Positions 1-6,816 of a DNA stretch of 27,680 nt are shown here, one piece after another; within the stretch, counting starts at the first letter, position 1, and each line of letters starts with the position of its first letter. A model generated the notes under the pieces. It was not told where the DNA came from. It did no database searches and saw only the letters and a list, made by a program, of their open reading frames with translations. The position numbers and the translations under genes are program-made. The stretch lies in contig JBKGZM010000023.1 of assembly GCA_046545575.1 (NCBI GenBank), positions 1 to 27,680 of the forward strand, written 5' to 3'. The DNA comes from JAGXOF01 sp046545575. Lineage in GTDB: Bacteria > Chloroflexota > Dehalococcoidia > SZUA-161 > SpSt-899.

Positions 1-82
1 CGAAGAAAAGAATAATCCTCTCATTCCATCTGGTACATAAATCGGGGGTAAGTCAATGTTTAATTGCCGACAAAAGATTTAT

Positions 83-88
83 TATAAT
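83..88 (+). promoter_or_regulatory. Possible -10 box upstream of the YggS gene
   Basis: A perfect TATAAT lies 64 bases before the start codon at 152. The best -35 at 17 bp spacing (TTAATT, 60-65) is poor, so only the -10 is persuasive. A GGAGA ribosome-binding site near 141 precedes the ATG. Confidence 0.35.
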
Positions 89-151
89 TCAATTGGCATT
101 TCTACTCTTCACCCTTTGCTGGTTTAATCGAGAATTAACTGGAGAAATGGG

Positions 152-826
152 ATGAGCATTGCACAAACGTATCGATCAATTAGAGATGAAGTACCGTCTT
201 CAGTAACCATTGTCCTGGCGGGGAAGACCCGGACCCCCGAGGAAATTCTGGAGGCCATAGATGCGGGCGCTACGGATATCGGCCAGAACTATGTCCAGGA
301 GGCTGTGGCTGTCTACGAGGCTTTAGGGGAGAAAGCTAAGAGTGTCCGGTGGCATATGCTGGGCACTTTGCAAAAGAACAAGATCAATCAAGCGCTGCCC
401 GTTTTCGACGTGATTCAGACGGTTGAGTCAGTGGAAAAGGCGATTGATATCGATAAGAGAGCACGGAGCATCGGGAAAAGGCAGCCTGTCTATGTAGAAA
501 TCAACATCGGCAGTGAGGTGACAAAAGCGGGGCTTGAGCCCAGGTATGAGATGGTTGAGAATGCGGTTCGGGAGATTGCCGGACTCGAAAATATAAGCGT
601 GGAGGGGTTGATGACCATGGGACCGCGCGTCGGTGACCCCGAGGACAACAGGTCCCATTTCCGGAAAACCAAGGAGATATTCGATAGAATTCGGGACCTG
701 CAGTTGCCGAATGTCAACATGCAGACTTTGTCGATGGGCATGTCCAACTCCTACAGGGTGGCAATAGAGGAAGGCGCGAACATGGTGCGATTGGGGACGG
801 TAGTGTTTGGCGAGAGGGACTACTGA
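152..826 (+). CDS. YggS/PROSC-family PLP homeostasis protein
   Basis: 224 residues, the usual length for the YggS/PLPBP family. These are single-domain fold-type III PLP-binding proteins that buffer pyridoxal phosphate in the cytoplasm and have no known catalytic activity. The PLP lysine is expected at K25 in the segment VLAGKTRTPEE, which is followed by the family signature IGQNYVQEA (about 43-51). The WHMLGTLQKNK block (67-77) and the C-terminal LSMGMSNSY-(x)n-VRLGTVVFGER block fit the phosphate-binding end of the barrel. It stands alone: the next gene starts 322 bases downstream behind its own promoter. Identification is from sequence motifs and family knowledge. Confidence 0.93.
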   Translation: MSIAQTYRSIRDEVPSSVTIVLAGKTRTPEEILEAIDAGATDIGQNYVQEAVAVYEALGEKAKSVRWHMLGTLQKNKINQALPVFDVIQTVESVEKAIDIDKRARSIGKRQPVYVEINIGSEVTKAGLEPRYEMVENAVREIAGLENISVEGLMTMGPRVGDPEDNRSHFRKTKEIFDRIRDLQLPNVNMQTLSMGMSNSYRVAIEEGANMVRLGTVVFGERDY

Positions 827-854
827 GGGTATACACAGGCCCGGGGAAAGCATA

Positions 855-884
855 TTGACAAAGGAAATGCCTTTCTGCTATAGT
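855..884 (+). promoter_or_regulatory. Candidate sigma70-type promoter with no gene directly downstream
   Basis: TTGACA (855-860) and TATAGT (879-884) are separated by 18 bp. The next start codon is at 1149, about 260 bases away, and I see no convincing ORF between. It could be a second distal promoter of the 1149 operon or the promoter of a small RNA. The 827-1148 interval otherwise holds only this and the operator-linked promoter at 1061-1090. Confidence 0.4.
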
Positions 885-1060
885 TACTTCACTTCTATAA
901 AGGGAATTGATAGTCAGGTCTTCCGCGTGCGATTTAGCTGATTCCTTCCATCTCTTCAGGATCTCTAAGAAATAAAAATATATATCCTGTAGTCGTTTCT
1001 CAGGATAGGATTGAGATGTGACCCTGCACGTTGCAAACAATCTCACATTATTCTTGCCTC

Positions 1061-1090
1061 TTGACGTCTTTCTTTGGTTAATGATATAGT
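1061..1090 (+). promoter_or_regulatory. Promoter of the oxygen-defence operon
   Basis: TTGACG (1061-1066), an 18-bp spacer, then TATAGT (1085-1090). Transcription would begin near 1097, giving a leader of about 50 nt to the TTG start at 1149. The last three bases of the -10 box belong to the operator at 1088-1108, so a bound repressor would cover the -10 box and the start of transcription. Confidence 0.65.
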
Positions 1091-1108
1091 AATAACGATT
1101 ACTATTAT
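1088..1108 (+). promoter_or_regulatory. PerR/Fur-type operator, copy 1
   Basis: An AT-rich 21-bp site with inverted half-sites TAATA-N8-TATTA (1090-1094 and 1103-1107) and the wider pairing AGTAAT/ATTACT. It matches the site at the Fur-family regulator promoter (11063-11083, opposite strand) at 18 of 21 positions. Both sites start at the same place relative to their -10 boxes. This is read directly from the sequence. That the regulator at 10669-11076 binds it is inferred. Confidence 0.72.
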
Positions 1109-1148
1109 TGAGCATGACCGGCAAATTATTTAGCAGGAGGAAACAATA

Positions 1149-1715
1149 TTGAAAGTCCTCGGAATAATGGGGAGCCCCCGCAAGAAGGGTAACACTGATT
1201 TGCTTCTGGATGAGGCGCTCAAAGGTGCGAGCAGCATGGGAGCTGAGGTTGAGAAGATCGTGCCTGATAAATTGAATATAGAGCCCTGCCGGGAATATTA
1301 CGGCTGTCTGCGGGATGGCAATTGTGTTATCCAGGACGATATGGACGAAATATACCCTAAGCTCCTGGAGTACAATGTCATAATCGTTGCTTCACCAATG
1401 TTCTTCTATGGAGTAACAGCTCAGGTAAAGGCGCTCATTGACCGCTGCCAGGCTCTGTGGGCCAGAAAACATGTTCTGAAGCAGGACTTCCCGGATGGAA
1501 CGCGTAAGGGGGTGTTTATCGGCGTGGGAGCCACGAAGGGGAAGAACCTGTTTGAGGGGTCCATACTGACGATGAAGTATTTCTTCAATGCTATAGGGGT
1601 GAAGTACGCTGATGAACTTCTGGTTTGGAGCGTTGACAAGAAAGGGGAGATCAGGGAGCACCCGAGTGCGCTTCCGGATGCCGTTGAACTGGGTAAGAGG
1701 GTAGTGCAAGACTGA
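1149..1715 (+). CDS. NAD(P)H-dependent FMN reductase / iron-sulfur flavoprotein-like
   Basis: 188 residues, flavodoxin-like fold. The N-terminal FMN phosphate loop is GSPRKKGNTDLL (8-19), and the flavin-contacting segment is SPMFFYGVTAQVKALIDR. The start is TTG at 1149, with AGGAGG at 1135-1140 spaced 8 nt. In archaeal iron-sulfur flavoproteins (ISF) four clustered cysteines at 47, 50, 53 and 59 hold a 4Fe-4S cluster. Here C47, C53 and C59 are present but position 50 is Tyr, so a normal cluster is doubtful. It is the first gene of the oxygen-defence operon and could feed electrons to the rubredoxin and diiron proteins downstream, or act as an O2/peroxide-reducing flavoprotein. Family assignment is strong; the exact partner is not known. 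Confidence 0.85.
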   Translation: MKVLGIMGSPRKKGNTDLLLDEALKGASSMGAEVEKIVPDKLNIEPCREYYGCLRDGNCVIQDDMDEIYPKLLEYNVIIVASPMFFYGVTAQVKALIDRCQALWARKHVLKQDFPDGTRKGVFIGVGATKGKNLFEGSILTMKYFFNAIGVKYADELLVWSVDKKGEIREHPSALPDAVELGKRVVQD

Positions 1716-1734
1716 AAAATTAAAAGGAGGTAGA

Positions 1735-1959
1735 ATGTCTAAAAAGATCGAGGACTGGGCCATGGCCAGGGAATCGCTGAGAGAGGAGCTGGATGCCATC
1801 AACAAGTACGAGGAGCGGATCGCTGCCACTGAGGACACGTCATTGAAAAAGCTCCTGCAGCACAATTCCGATGAGGAGAAGGAGCATGTCGCTATGCTGG
1901 TGGAGTGGCTGAGGGAAAATGATCCCACCCAAGACAAGGTGTTCGAGGAACACGATTAG
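1735..1959 (+). CDS. EncFtn-like (encapsulated-ferritin family) diiron protein without cargo tag
   Basis: 74 residues, two helices. The pattern SLREELDAINKYEERI followed by HNSDEEKEHVAMLVEWLR is the signature of encapsulated ferritins (EncFtn), which dimerise to build a ferroxidase centre between subunits. By alignment to Rhodospirillum rubrum EncFtn, E18, E48 and H51 correspond to its ligands E32, E62 and H65. E34 is replaced by D20 and W38 by K24. Family members packed into encapsulin shells carry a C-terminal extension ending in a targeting peptide. This protein stops at FEEHD, and no encapsulin gene is present in the window. AAAAGGAGG (1722-1730) precedes the ATG. Probable role: iron oxidation or buffering next to the other iron-redox genes. 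Membership in the family is an inference from motif and spacing. Confidence 0.75.
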   Translation: MSKKIEDWAMARESLREELDAINKYEERIAATEDTSLKKLLQHNSDEEKEHVAMLVEWLRENDPTQDKVFEEHD

Positions 1960-1976
1960 AAAGGAAGGGTATAAAA

Positions 1977-2507
1977 ATGGGAGCCGAACAGGACAAAACC
2001 CTCCAGGCACTTGAGATGGCCATACAGATGGAGAACGATGGCCAGAAGTTCTATTTGAAAGCCAGTGAAGAGATTGGTAATGAAATGGGGAAGAGACTGA
2101 TGCAATCGCTGGCCGCTGAGGAGGAAGTTCATCGGAAGAAGTTCCAGGAGGTCTACAAATCCATTCAGAACAGACGTGGATGGCCTTCGGTTGACTTCGA
2201 GCCTGATGGTGGGAAGAAACTGAGGACTATCCTTGCCACGGCAACTGAGGATATGGGTGCGGACGCAAAACCGTCCGGCAGTGAAATGGACGCTGTGGAA
2301 GAGGCTATGGAATTGGAAAACAAGACTCGTGCTTTCTACAACAAGCAGGCGAAGGTCGCGGCGTATGATGCTGAAAGGGAATTATATGAGACTCTGGCCA
2401 GTGAGGAACAGGAACATCACCTTATCCTGCTGGATTACTACGAGTACCTTAAGGACCCGGCGGACTGGTTTACCACCAAAGAGCACCACTCTTTGGATGG
2501 CGGATAA
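1977..2507 (+). CDS. Rubrerythrin-type ferritin-like diiron protein (no rubredoxin domain)
   Basis: 176 residues forming a four-helix ferritin-like bundle. The diiron ligand pattern occurs twice: E19 with E49-x-x-H52, and E114 with E144-x-x-H147. The rubredoxin C-X2-C pairs of classical rubrerythrin are absent, so electrons must come from elsewhere, plausibly the rubredoxin at 5036-5200. Proteins of this COG1633 type reduce hydrogen peroxide or oxidise iron. The AAGGAAGG-like ribosome site lies just upstream of the ATG, and the gap to the EncFtn-like gene is 17 bases, indicating co-transcription. The loop near residues 62-100 is longer than the minimal domain. Confidence 0.82.
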   Translation: MGAEQDKTLQALEMAIQMENDGQKFYLKASEEIGNEMGKRLMQSLAAEEEVHRKKFQEVYKSIQNRRGWPSVDFEPDGGKKLRTILATATEDMGADAKPSGSEMDAVEEAMELENKTRAFYNKQAKVAAYDAERELYETLASEEQEHHLILLDYYEYLKDPADWFTTKEHHSLDGG

Positions 2508-2534
2508 AGCCCAGTCCTGTCTTTGGAGGCGGAT

Positions 2535-3269
2535 ATGCTGGAGTTAAAAGAACTCAGTGTTGCTATTGAAGAAAAGGGGATATTGCACGATATCAATATG
2601 AAAATTGGTGCAGGCGAGACAGATGTCCTTTTCGGCCCCAATGGCAGCGGCAAAACCACTTTGCTCATGGCCATAATGGGTTTCCCCAAATACCGGATTA
2701 CTAAGGGCAATATCATCTTCAATGGCGATGATATAACGAAATCATCTCTGGATGAGAGAGCACGATTGGGGATTGGCATGTCCTTTCAGCGTCCTCCGAT
2801 TGTGAGAGGGGTAAAGACCCGCGATATGGTTCTTGCCTCTCTGGGCGACAGGGGTAATGAGGCAACGGTTGAAAGCCTTTCACAAAAGGCTGACATGAGC
2901 GAGTTCCTTGACAGGGATATAAACTACGGCTTCTCAGGCGGAGAACTAAAGCGCTCCGAGCTCATGCAGCTCCTGGCGCAAAGGCCCGAACTCACCTTGC
3001 TCGATGAACCGGAGTCAGGGGTTGACCTGGTCAACATAGCCGTGATAGGCGAGCTTATGAATGAGTTGCTGGAGAAAAACTGTCATATACGTGTCCGCAA
3101 GTGCATGGGACTTATAATCACGCACACCGGTCATATTCTTGATTACGTTAATGCCCGTACGGGCTATGTGATGCTGGATGGCACTATTGTATGCGAGGGT
3201 GATCCCCATGAGATCTTGGCCACTATTAAAGAAAAGGGTTATGAGGAGTGCGCTCGATGCGTGAGATAA
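2535..3269 (+). CDS. sufC: SufC-type ABC ATPase of a minimal SUF (SmsC-like) system
   Basis: 244 residues from the ATG at 2535, chosen because GGAGG (2525-2529) sits 5 nt before it. An in-frame TTG at 2523 has no ribosome site. Walker A is GPNGSGKT (34-41), the Q-loop is FQRPP (84-88), the signature is FSGGELKR (133-140), Walker B is LTLLDEPESGVD (153-164), and the H-loop His is H197. SufC hydrolyses ATP to drive Fe-S cluster assembly on the SufB/D scaffold in the cytoplasm. The C-terminus ends with a CARC pair (C239, C242). It overlaps the SufB-like gene by 13 nt, so the two are translationally coupled. No cysteine desulfurase or SufU/E lies nearby. Lacking a separate SufD, the pair matches the two-gene SUF layout of archaea and anaerobes. 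Confidence 0.9.
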   Translation: MLELKELSVAIEEKGILHDINMKIGAGETDVLFGPNGSGKTTLLMAIMGFPKYRITKGNIIFNGDDITKSSLDERARLGIGMSFQRPPIVRGVKTRDMVLASLGDRGNEATVESLSQKADMSEFLDRDINYGFSGGELKRSELMQLLAQRPELTLLDEPESGVDLVNIAVIGELMNELLEKNCHIRVRKCMGLIITHTGHILDYVNARTGYVMLDGTIVCEGDPHEILATIKEKGYEECARCVR

Positions 3270-4489
3270 AATCATCTCAGGAATACAGAGAAAAAGCAGA
3301 GGCTGCCTCAAACAAGGCAGCGGCCCTTGGTGAGGACATAGATCTGGGCAGCTATGAGGAATCGGGGGAGGAGCAGCCTTATCAAACTGACCTGTCACAA
3401 CTCCCTGCAAACACCAGGGAGGCGATGCTGGGGGTTGGGGTCACCACGGACGACGTGAGCCAGAGGTCGGGCACCTTTATCCAGATGGATAATAACCCTG
3501 TTCACACTTCGGTGAGCCAGGAAGGAATAGAGGTGATGTCCGTGAGCCAGGCCCTGGAGAAGTATGACTGGCTGCCCGATTACTGGTGGCAGGCGGTGGC
3601 CGTGGACAGCGACAAGTACACCGCTCATGTTGAACTCAACCAGAGCGACGGCTACTTTATACGGGCTTTGCCCGGCTCGAAAACCGTTCACCCTGTTCAA
3701 ACCTGTCTCTATCTGGCAAAGGCGAAACTCGCCCAGAACGTCCATAATATCATCATCGCCGAGGAAGATTCCGAACTCCATATCATCACCGGCTGTGCCA
3801 CCTCCGGCCATGAGCCCGGACTGCATCTGGGAGTTTCTGAATTCTATATAAAGCGAGGGGCCAAGGTTACCTTCACGATGATACATAGCTGGAATCCGGA
3901 GGTGGTGGTGCGTCCCCGCACGGGGGTTATCGTCGAGGAGAACGGGGTTTTCCTGAATAACTACGTGATTATGAAGCCGGTCCATTCGCTGCAAACGAAT
4001 CCTGTGATCAGGTGCATTGGCGAAAACGCTACGACCCGGTTTAACAGCACCTTATCCGCGCCGCCGGGATCGAACATGGACGTTGGGTCCAGGGTTTTCC
4101 TGGAGGCCAGGGGCTCAAGGACGGAGATAATATCGCGGGCTATTACAACGGGGGGCTATATCGCTGCTCGCGGTTATATCGAGGGAAATGCCCCTGACGT
4201 TAAGGGCCACCTGGAGTGCCGTGGATTGATTCTGCGGGGAGATGGAATAATCCATGCCATTCCCGAGTTGAAAGGCCTGCTTGCGGGAATCGACCTCTCG
4301 CATGAGGCGGCTGTGGGGAAGATAGCCGAGGAGGAAGTGGAATATCTCATGGCCCGTGGACTCACCCGGGACCAGGCTACAGCCACAATAGTGCGTGGCT
4401 TTCTCAGGGTTGATATCGAGGGGCTCCCGCCGATGTTGCAACAGGAGTTGCAGAAGGCAGTGGAAATCAGCGACGCGGAAGCCATGTGA
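3257..4489 (+). CDS. sufB: SufB/SufD family scaffold (SmsB-like)
   Basis: 410 residues from ATG 3257, with GAGGAG (3243-3248) spaced 8 nt; an upstream in-frame GTG at 3248 is less likely. The central beta-helix region carries typical SufBD blocks (IIAEEDSELHIITGC, GHLECRGLIL) and the C-terminal DLSHEAAVGKI-EEEVEYLMARGL block. It is shorter than bacterial SufB and is the only scaffold gene next to SufC. The His of SufB H433 (in LSHEA) is kept. The position of E. coli SufB Cys405 reads Gly by my alignment. Together with SufC it would assemble and deliver Fe-S clusters. Its presence inside an oxygen-defence operon suggests repair or supply during oxidative stress. The numbering comparison with E. 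coli is from memory of the family. Confidence 0.88.
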   Translation: MREIKSSQEYREKAEAASNKAAALGEDIDLGSYEESGEEQPYQTDLSQLPANTREAMLGVGVTTDDVSQRSGTFIQMDNNPVHTSVSQEGIEVMSVSQALEKYDWLPDYWWQAVAVDSDKYTAHVELNQSDGYFIRALPGSKTVHPVQTCLYLAKAKLAQNVHNIIIAEEDSELHIITGCATSGHEPGLHLGVSEFYIKRGAKVTFTMIHSWNPEVVVRPRTGVIVEENGVFLNNYVIMKPVHSLQTNPVIRCIGENATTRFNSTLSAPPGSNMDVGSRVFLEARGSRTEIISRAITTGGYIAARGYIEGNAPDVKGHLECRGLILRGDGIIHAIPELKGLLAGIDLSHEAAVGKIAEEEVEYLMARGLTRDQATATIVRGFLRVDIEGLPPMLQQELQKAVEISDAEAM

Positions 4490-4509
4490 AAAATCACAAG
4501 GGGGGACAA

Positions 4510-5016
4510 ATGAATACAAAAGCACTGCACAATATAAGCTATGGCCTGTATGTGGTGACCTCGCGGAAGGGGGACAAATTCAACGGGCAGACGGCAAATA
4601 CAGTTATCCAGATGACCTCTGATCCGCCGACGATTGCCGTAAGCATCAACGGAGATAACCTGACACATGAGTTCATCGAGGATAGCGGGGTGTTTGTGGT
4701 TTCTGCCCTGTCCCAGGAGACATCTCTTTCTTTCATCGGACGCTTCGGCTTTAAGTCAGGCAGGGACGTTGATAAGCTTGAAGGCGTCAACTACAGGATG
4801 GGTGAAGCTGGAGCCCCGATAGTGGTGGATAATGCATTGGCCTACCTGGAAGCCAAGGTGGTAAATCAACTGGATGTCGGGACGCACACGATATTCGTTG
4901 GGGAGCTTATCGGTGCGGATATCCTGGCAGAAGGAGAGCCCATGACATATGCCTACTATCATCAGGTGAAACGTGGTACCACTCCCAAGACAGCCCCCAG
5001 CTATGTTAAAGAATAA
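4510..5016 (+). CDS. Flavin reductase-like FMN-binding split-barrel protein
   Basis: 168 residues from ATG 4510, preceded by AAGGGGG (about 4499-4505). An in-frame GTG at 4486 lacks a ribosome site. The sequence (ISYGLYVVTSRKGDKFNGQT, VSINGDNLTHEFIEDSGVF, VSALSQETSLSFIGRFGFKS) is the flavoredoxin/flavin reductase domain. This domain forms the N-terminal half of the high-molecular-weight rubredoxin (Hrb) of acetogens, which passes NAD(P)H electrons to flavo-diiron proteins. Here it is followed, after 19 bases, by a separate rubredoxin gene and then the flavo-diiron gene, so the pair looks like a split Hrb. Likely role: NAD(P)H to rubredoxin electron transfer. Confidence 0.87.
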   Translation: MNTKALHNISYGLYVVTSRKGDKFNGQTANTVIQMTSDPPTIAVSINGDNLTHEFIEDSGVFVVSALSQETSLSFIGRFGFKSGRDVDKLEGVNYRMGEAGAPIVVDNALAYLEAKVVNQLDVGTHTIFVGELIGADILAEGEPMTYAYYHQVKRGTTPKTAPSYVKE

Positions 5017-5035
5017 ATGAAAGGAGGAATCGAAA

Positions 5036-5200
5036 ATGGCGAAGTACAGGTGCACAGTATGCGGGTATATCTATGATCCCGAAAAAGGCGACCCTGAGAG
5101 TGGCATAGAGCCAGGAACCGCATTTGAAGACTTGCCCGAAGATTGGGAGTGTCCGGTATGCGGGGCCGCGAAAGAGGAATTCGAAAAAGTAGAGGAGTAG
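5036..5200 (+). CDS. Rubredoxin
   Basis: 54 residues beginning MAKYRCTVCGYIYDPEKGDP. The single iron is bound by C6-x-x-C9 and C39-x-x-C42 (ECPVCGA). The aromatic residues Y11, Y13, F30 and W37 are those expected in rubredoxins. The family length is normal (52-54). AAAGGAGG upstream of the ATG at 5036 is a strong ribosome site. It is a cytoplasmic one-electron carrier. Its position between the flavin reductase and the flavo-diiron protein, with a 1-nt gap to the latter, makes it the likely electron donor to that enzyme, to the superoxide reductase and to the ferritin-like peroxidase in this operon. Confidence 0.96.
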   Translation: MAKYRCTVCGYIYDPEKGDPESGIEPGTAFEDLPEDWECPVCGAAKEEFEKVEE

Positions 5201-5201
5201 C

Positions 5202-6386
5202 ATGAGACCACGAGAGATCAAATCCAATATCTGGTCGGTAGGCGCAATCGACTGGGACAGGCGGTTATTTGACTCGCTCATCCCACTCCCCGAGGGCACG
5301 AGCTACAATGCCTATCTGATCAGGGGTAGTGATAAGACGGCCCTTATCGATACCGTAGACCCTCCGATGACGCATATGCTCCAGGACCAGCTCAGTGAAC
5401 TCGGGGTTGATGCTATAGACTATGTCATCGCCAATCACGCCGAGCAGGACCATTCGGGAGCCATTCCCCAGGTCCTGGAGAGGTACCCCAAAGCCCAGGT
5501 GGTATCCACTCCCAAATGCAAGGATATGCTGATGGCCCTCCTGTCAATGTCTGATGAGAAGTTTGTCACCGTGAGCGACGGCGAGACCCTGTCGCTGGGA
5601 GACAGGACCCTGGAGTTTATTCACGCTCCGTGGGTCCATTGGCCCGAGACCATGCTTACCTATCTTGCTGAAGACAAGATCCTCTTTCCCTGCGACCTTT
5701 TCGCCTCTCACTTTGCCACCAGTGACCTTTACGTAAGCGATGAAGGGCGGGTTTATGAGGCTGCCAAGAGGTTCTACGGGGAGATCATGATGCCTTTCCA
5801 CACCAACATTGAGAAGCACCTGGAAAGGCTAAAGTCTTACCAGATGGACATCATAGCTCCCAGCCACGGGCCAATGCACGATAAGCCCAGCTTCATCATG
5901 GATGCGTATCGGAGCTGGGTATTCGATCCTCCCAAGAACATTGTTGTTCTGCCTTATATATCAATGCACGACAGCACGCGGAAAATGGTGGAGCATCTGG
6001 TTGGTGCCCTGGTGCAAAACGGCGTTACGGTAAAGCAGTTTGACCTTACCGTCACTGACATAGGTAAGCTGGCGATGGCCTTGGTAGATGCAGCTACCCT
6101 GATTGTTGGGACACCTACCGTGCTGGTGGGACCGCATCCCCAAGTTGCCTATGCTGCGCTTCTGGCCAATGCTTTGAGGCCCAGGCTTCAGTTTGCGTCC
6201 ATTATCGGGTCCTACGGGTGGGGCAGCAAGGCCGTCGATCAGATCAAGGGCATGATCCCCAACCTGAAGGTGGAACTGCTGGACCCCGTACTTAGCAAGG
6301 GATTCCCCGGCGAAGATGACTTCAAAGCTCTGGACAACCTCGCCAGTGCGGTAGCGGCAAAGCATAAGGAGCAGGGTTTCATGTAG
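5202..6386 (+). CDS. Flavo-diiron protein (rubredoxin:oxygen oxidoreductase)
   Basis: 394 residues, the two-domain A-type flavoprotein. The N-terminal metallo-beta-lactamase-like domain (about 1-245) has the diiron ligands H79-x-E81-x-D83 (NHAEQDHSG), H146, D165 and H222. The C-terminal flavodoxin domain (about 246-394) has the FMN loop ISMHDSTRKM. These enzymes reduce O2 to water (or NO to N2O) with rubredoxin as donor. The 1-nt gap after the rubredoxin gene supports the pairing. The ribosome site AGAGGAG lies in the end of the rubredoxin gene. There is no fused rubredoxin or flavin reductase domain, consistent with separate donors encoded upstream. Confidence 0.95.
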   Translation: MRPREIKSNIWSVGAIDWDRRLFDSLIPLPEGTSYNAYLIRGSDKTALIDTVDPPMTHMLQDQLSELGVDAIDYVIANHAEQDHSGAIPQVLERYPKAQVVSTPKCKDMLMALLSMSDEKFVTVSDGETLSLGDRTLEFIHAPWVHWPETMLTYLAEDKILFPCDLFASHFATSDLYVSDEGRVYEAAKRFYGEIMMPFHTNIEKHLERLKSYQMDIIAPSHGPMHDKPSFIMDAYRSWVFDPPKNIVVLPYISMHDSTRKMVEHLVGALVQNGVTVKQFDLTVTDIGKLAMALVDAATLIVGTPTVLVGPHPQVAYAALLANALRPRLQFASIIGSYGWGSKAVDQIKGMIPNLKVELLDPVLSKGFPGEDDFKALDNLASAVAAKHKEQGFM

Positions 6387-6418
6387 GCAGTGTTACCATT
6401 ATTAAAAGAGGAGGGAAA

Positions 6419-6769
6419 ATGAAATTCGCAGATATCTTGAAAAGTCCGGAGGCTGAAGGCAAGGAAAAACATGTTCCCGAGATAGAGGTTGGTAAGGGGA
6501 AAGGGGAAGGGGGTGCGGACATTGTCCACGTGGTCGTGGGCAAAGAGGTCCCGCACCCCAACACCGTGGAGCATCATATCGCCTGGATAGAGCTGTATGG
6601 GGTTAAGAAGGATAATGGGCAGGTGGTCGACCTTGGCCGTGCTACCTTTGGGCCCTCTTATACCAATCCCAATGCAAGGTTTCAGGTCCCGGTGGACCAG
6701 TTCAAGGCCTTCTGCGCGCTGGAGTACTGCAACATCCACGGGTTGTGGGAGAACTGCGTGGAAGTCTAG
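6419..6769 (+). CDS. Superoxide reductase (neelaredoxin type)
   Basis: 116 residues, one-iron class without the N-terminal desulforedoxin domain. Iron ligands, by match to the Pyrococcus enzyme, are H18 (in EKHVP), H46 (HPNT), H52 (EHH), C104 and H107 (CNIHGLW). The conserved Glu/Lys of the loop are E16 and K17. It reduces superoxide to hydrogen peroxide using electrons from rubredoxin, leaving peroxide for the peroxiredoxin encoded next and the ferritin-like protein upstream. An AGAGGAGGG ribosome site precedes the ATG. Confidence 0.95.
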   Translation: MKFADILKSPEAEGKEKHVPEIEVGKGKGEGGADIVHVVVGKEVPHPNTVEHHIAWIELYGVKKDNGQVVDLGRATFGPSYTNPNARFQVPVDQFKAFCALEYCNIHGLWENCVEV

Positions 6770-6816
6770 CGGGATATCAGGTTATTGTTTTTCTAAAAAT
6801 CAAGGAGGTTAATGGA

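Noticed and set aside
714..1124. 136-codon minus-strand ORF over the yggS end and intergenic region
   Set aside because: Antisense to a clear gene at its end, with no ribosome site or motif.
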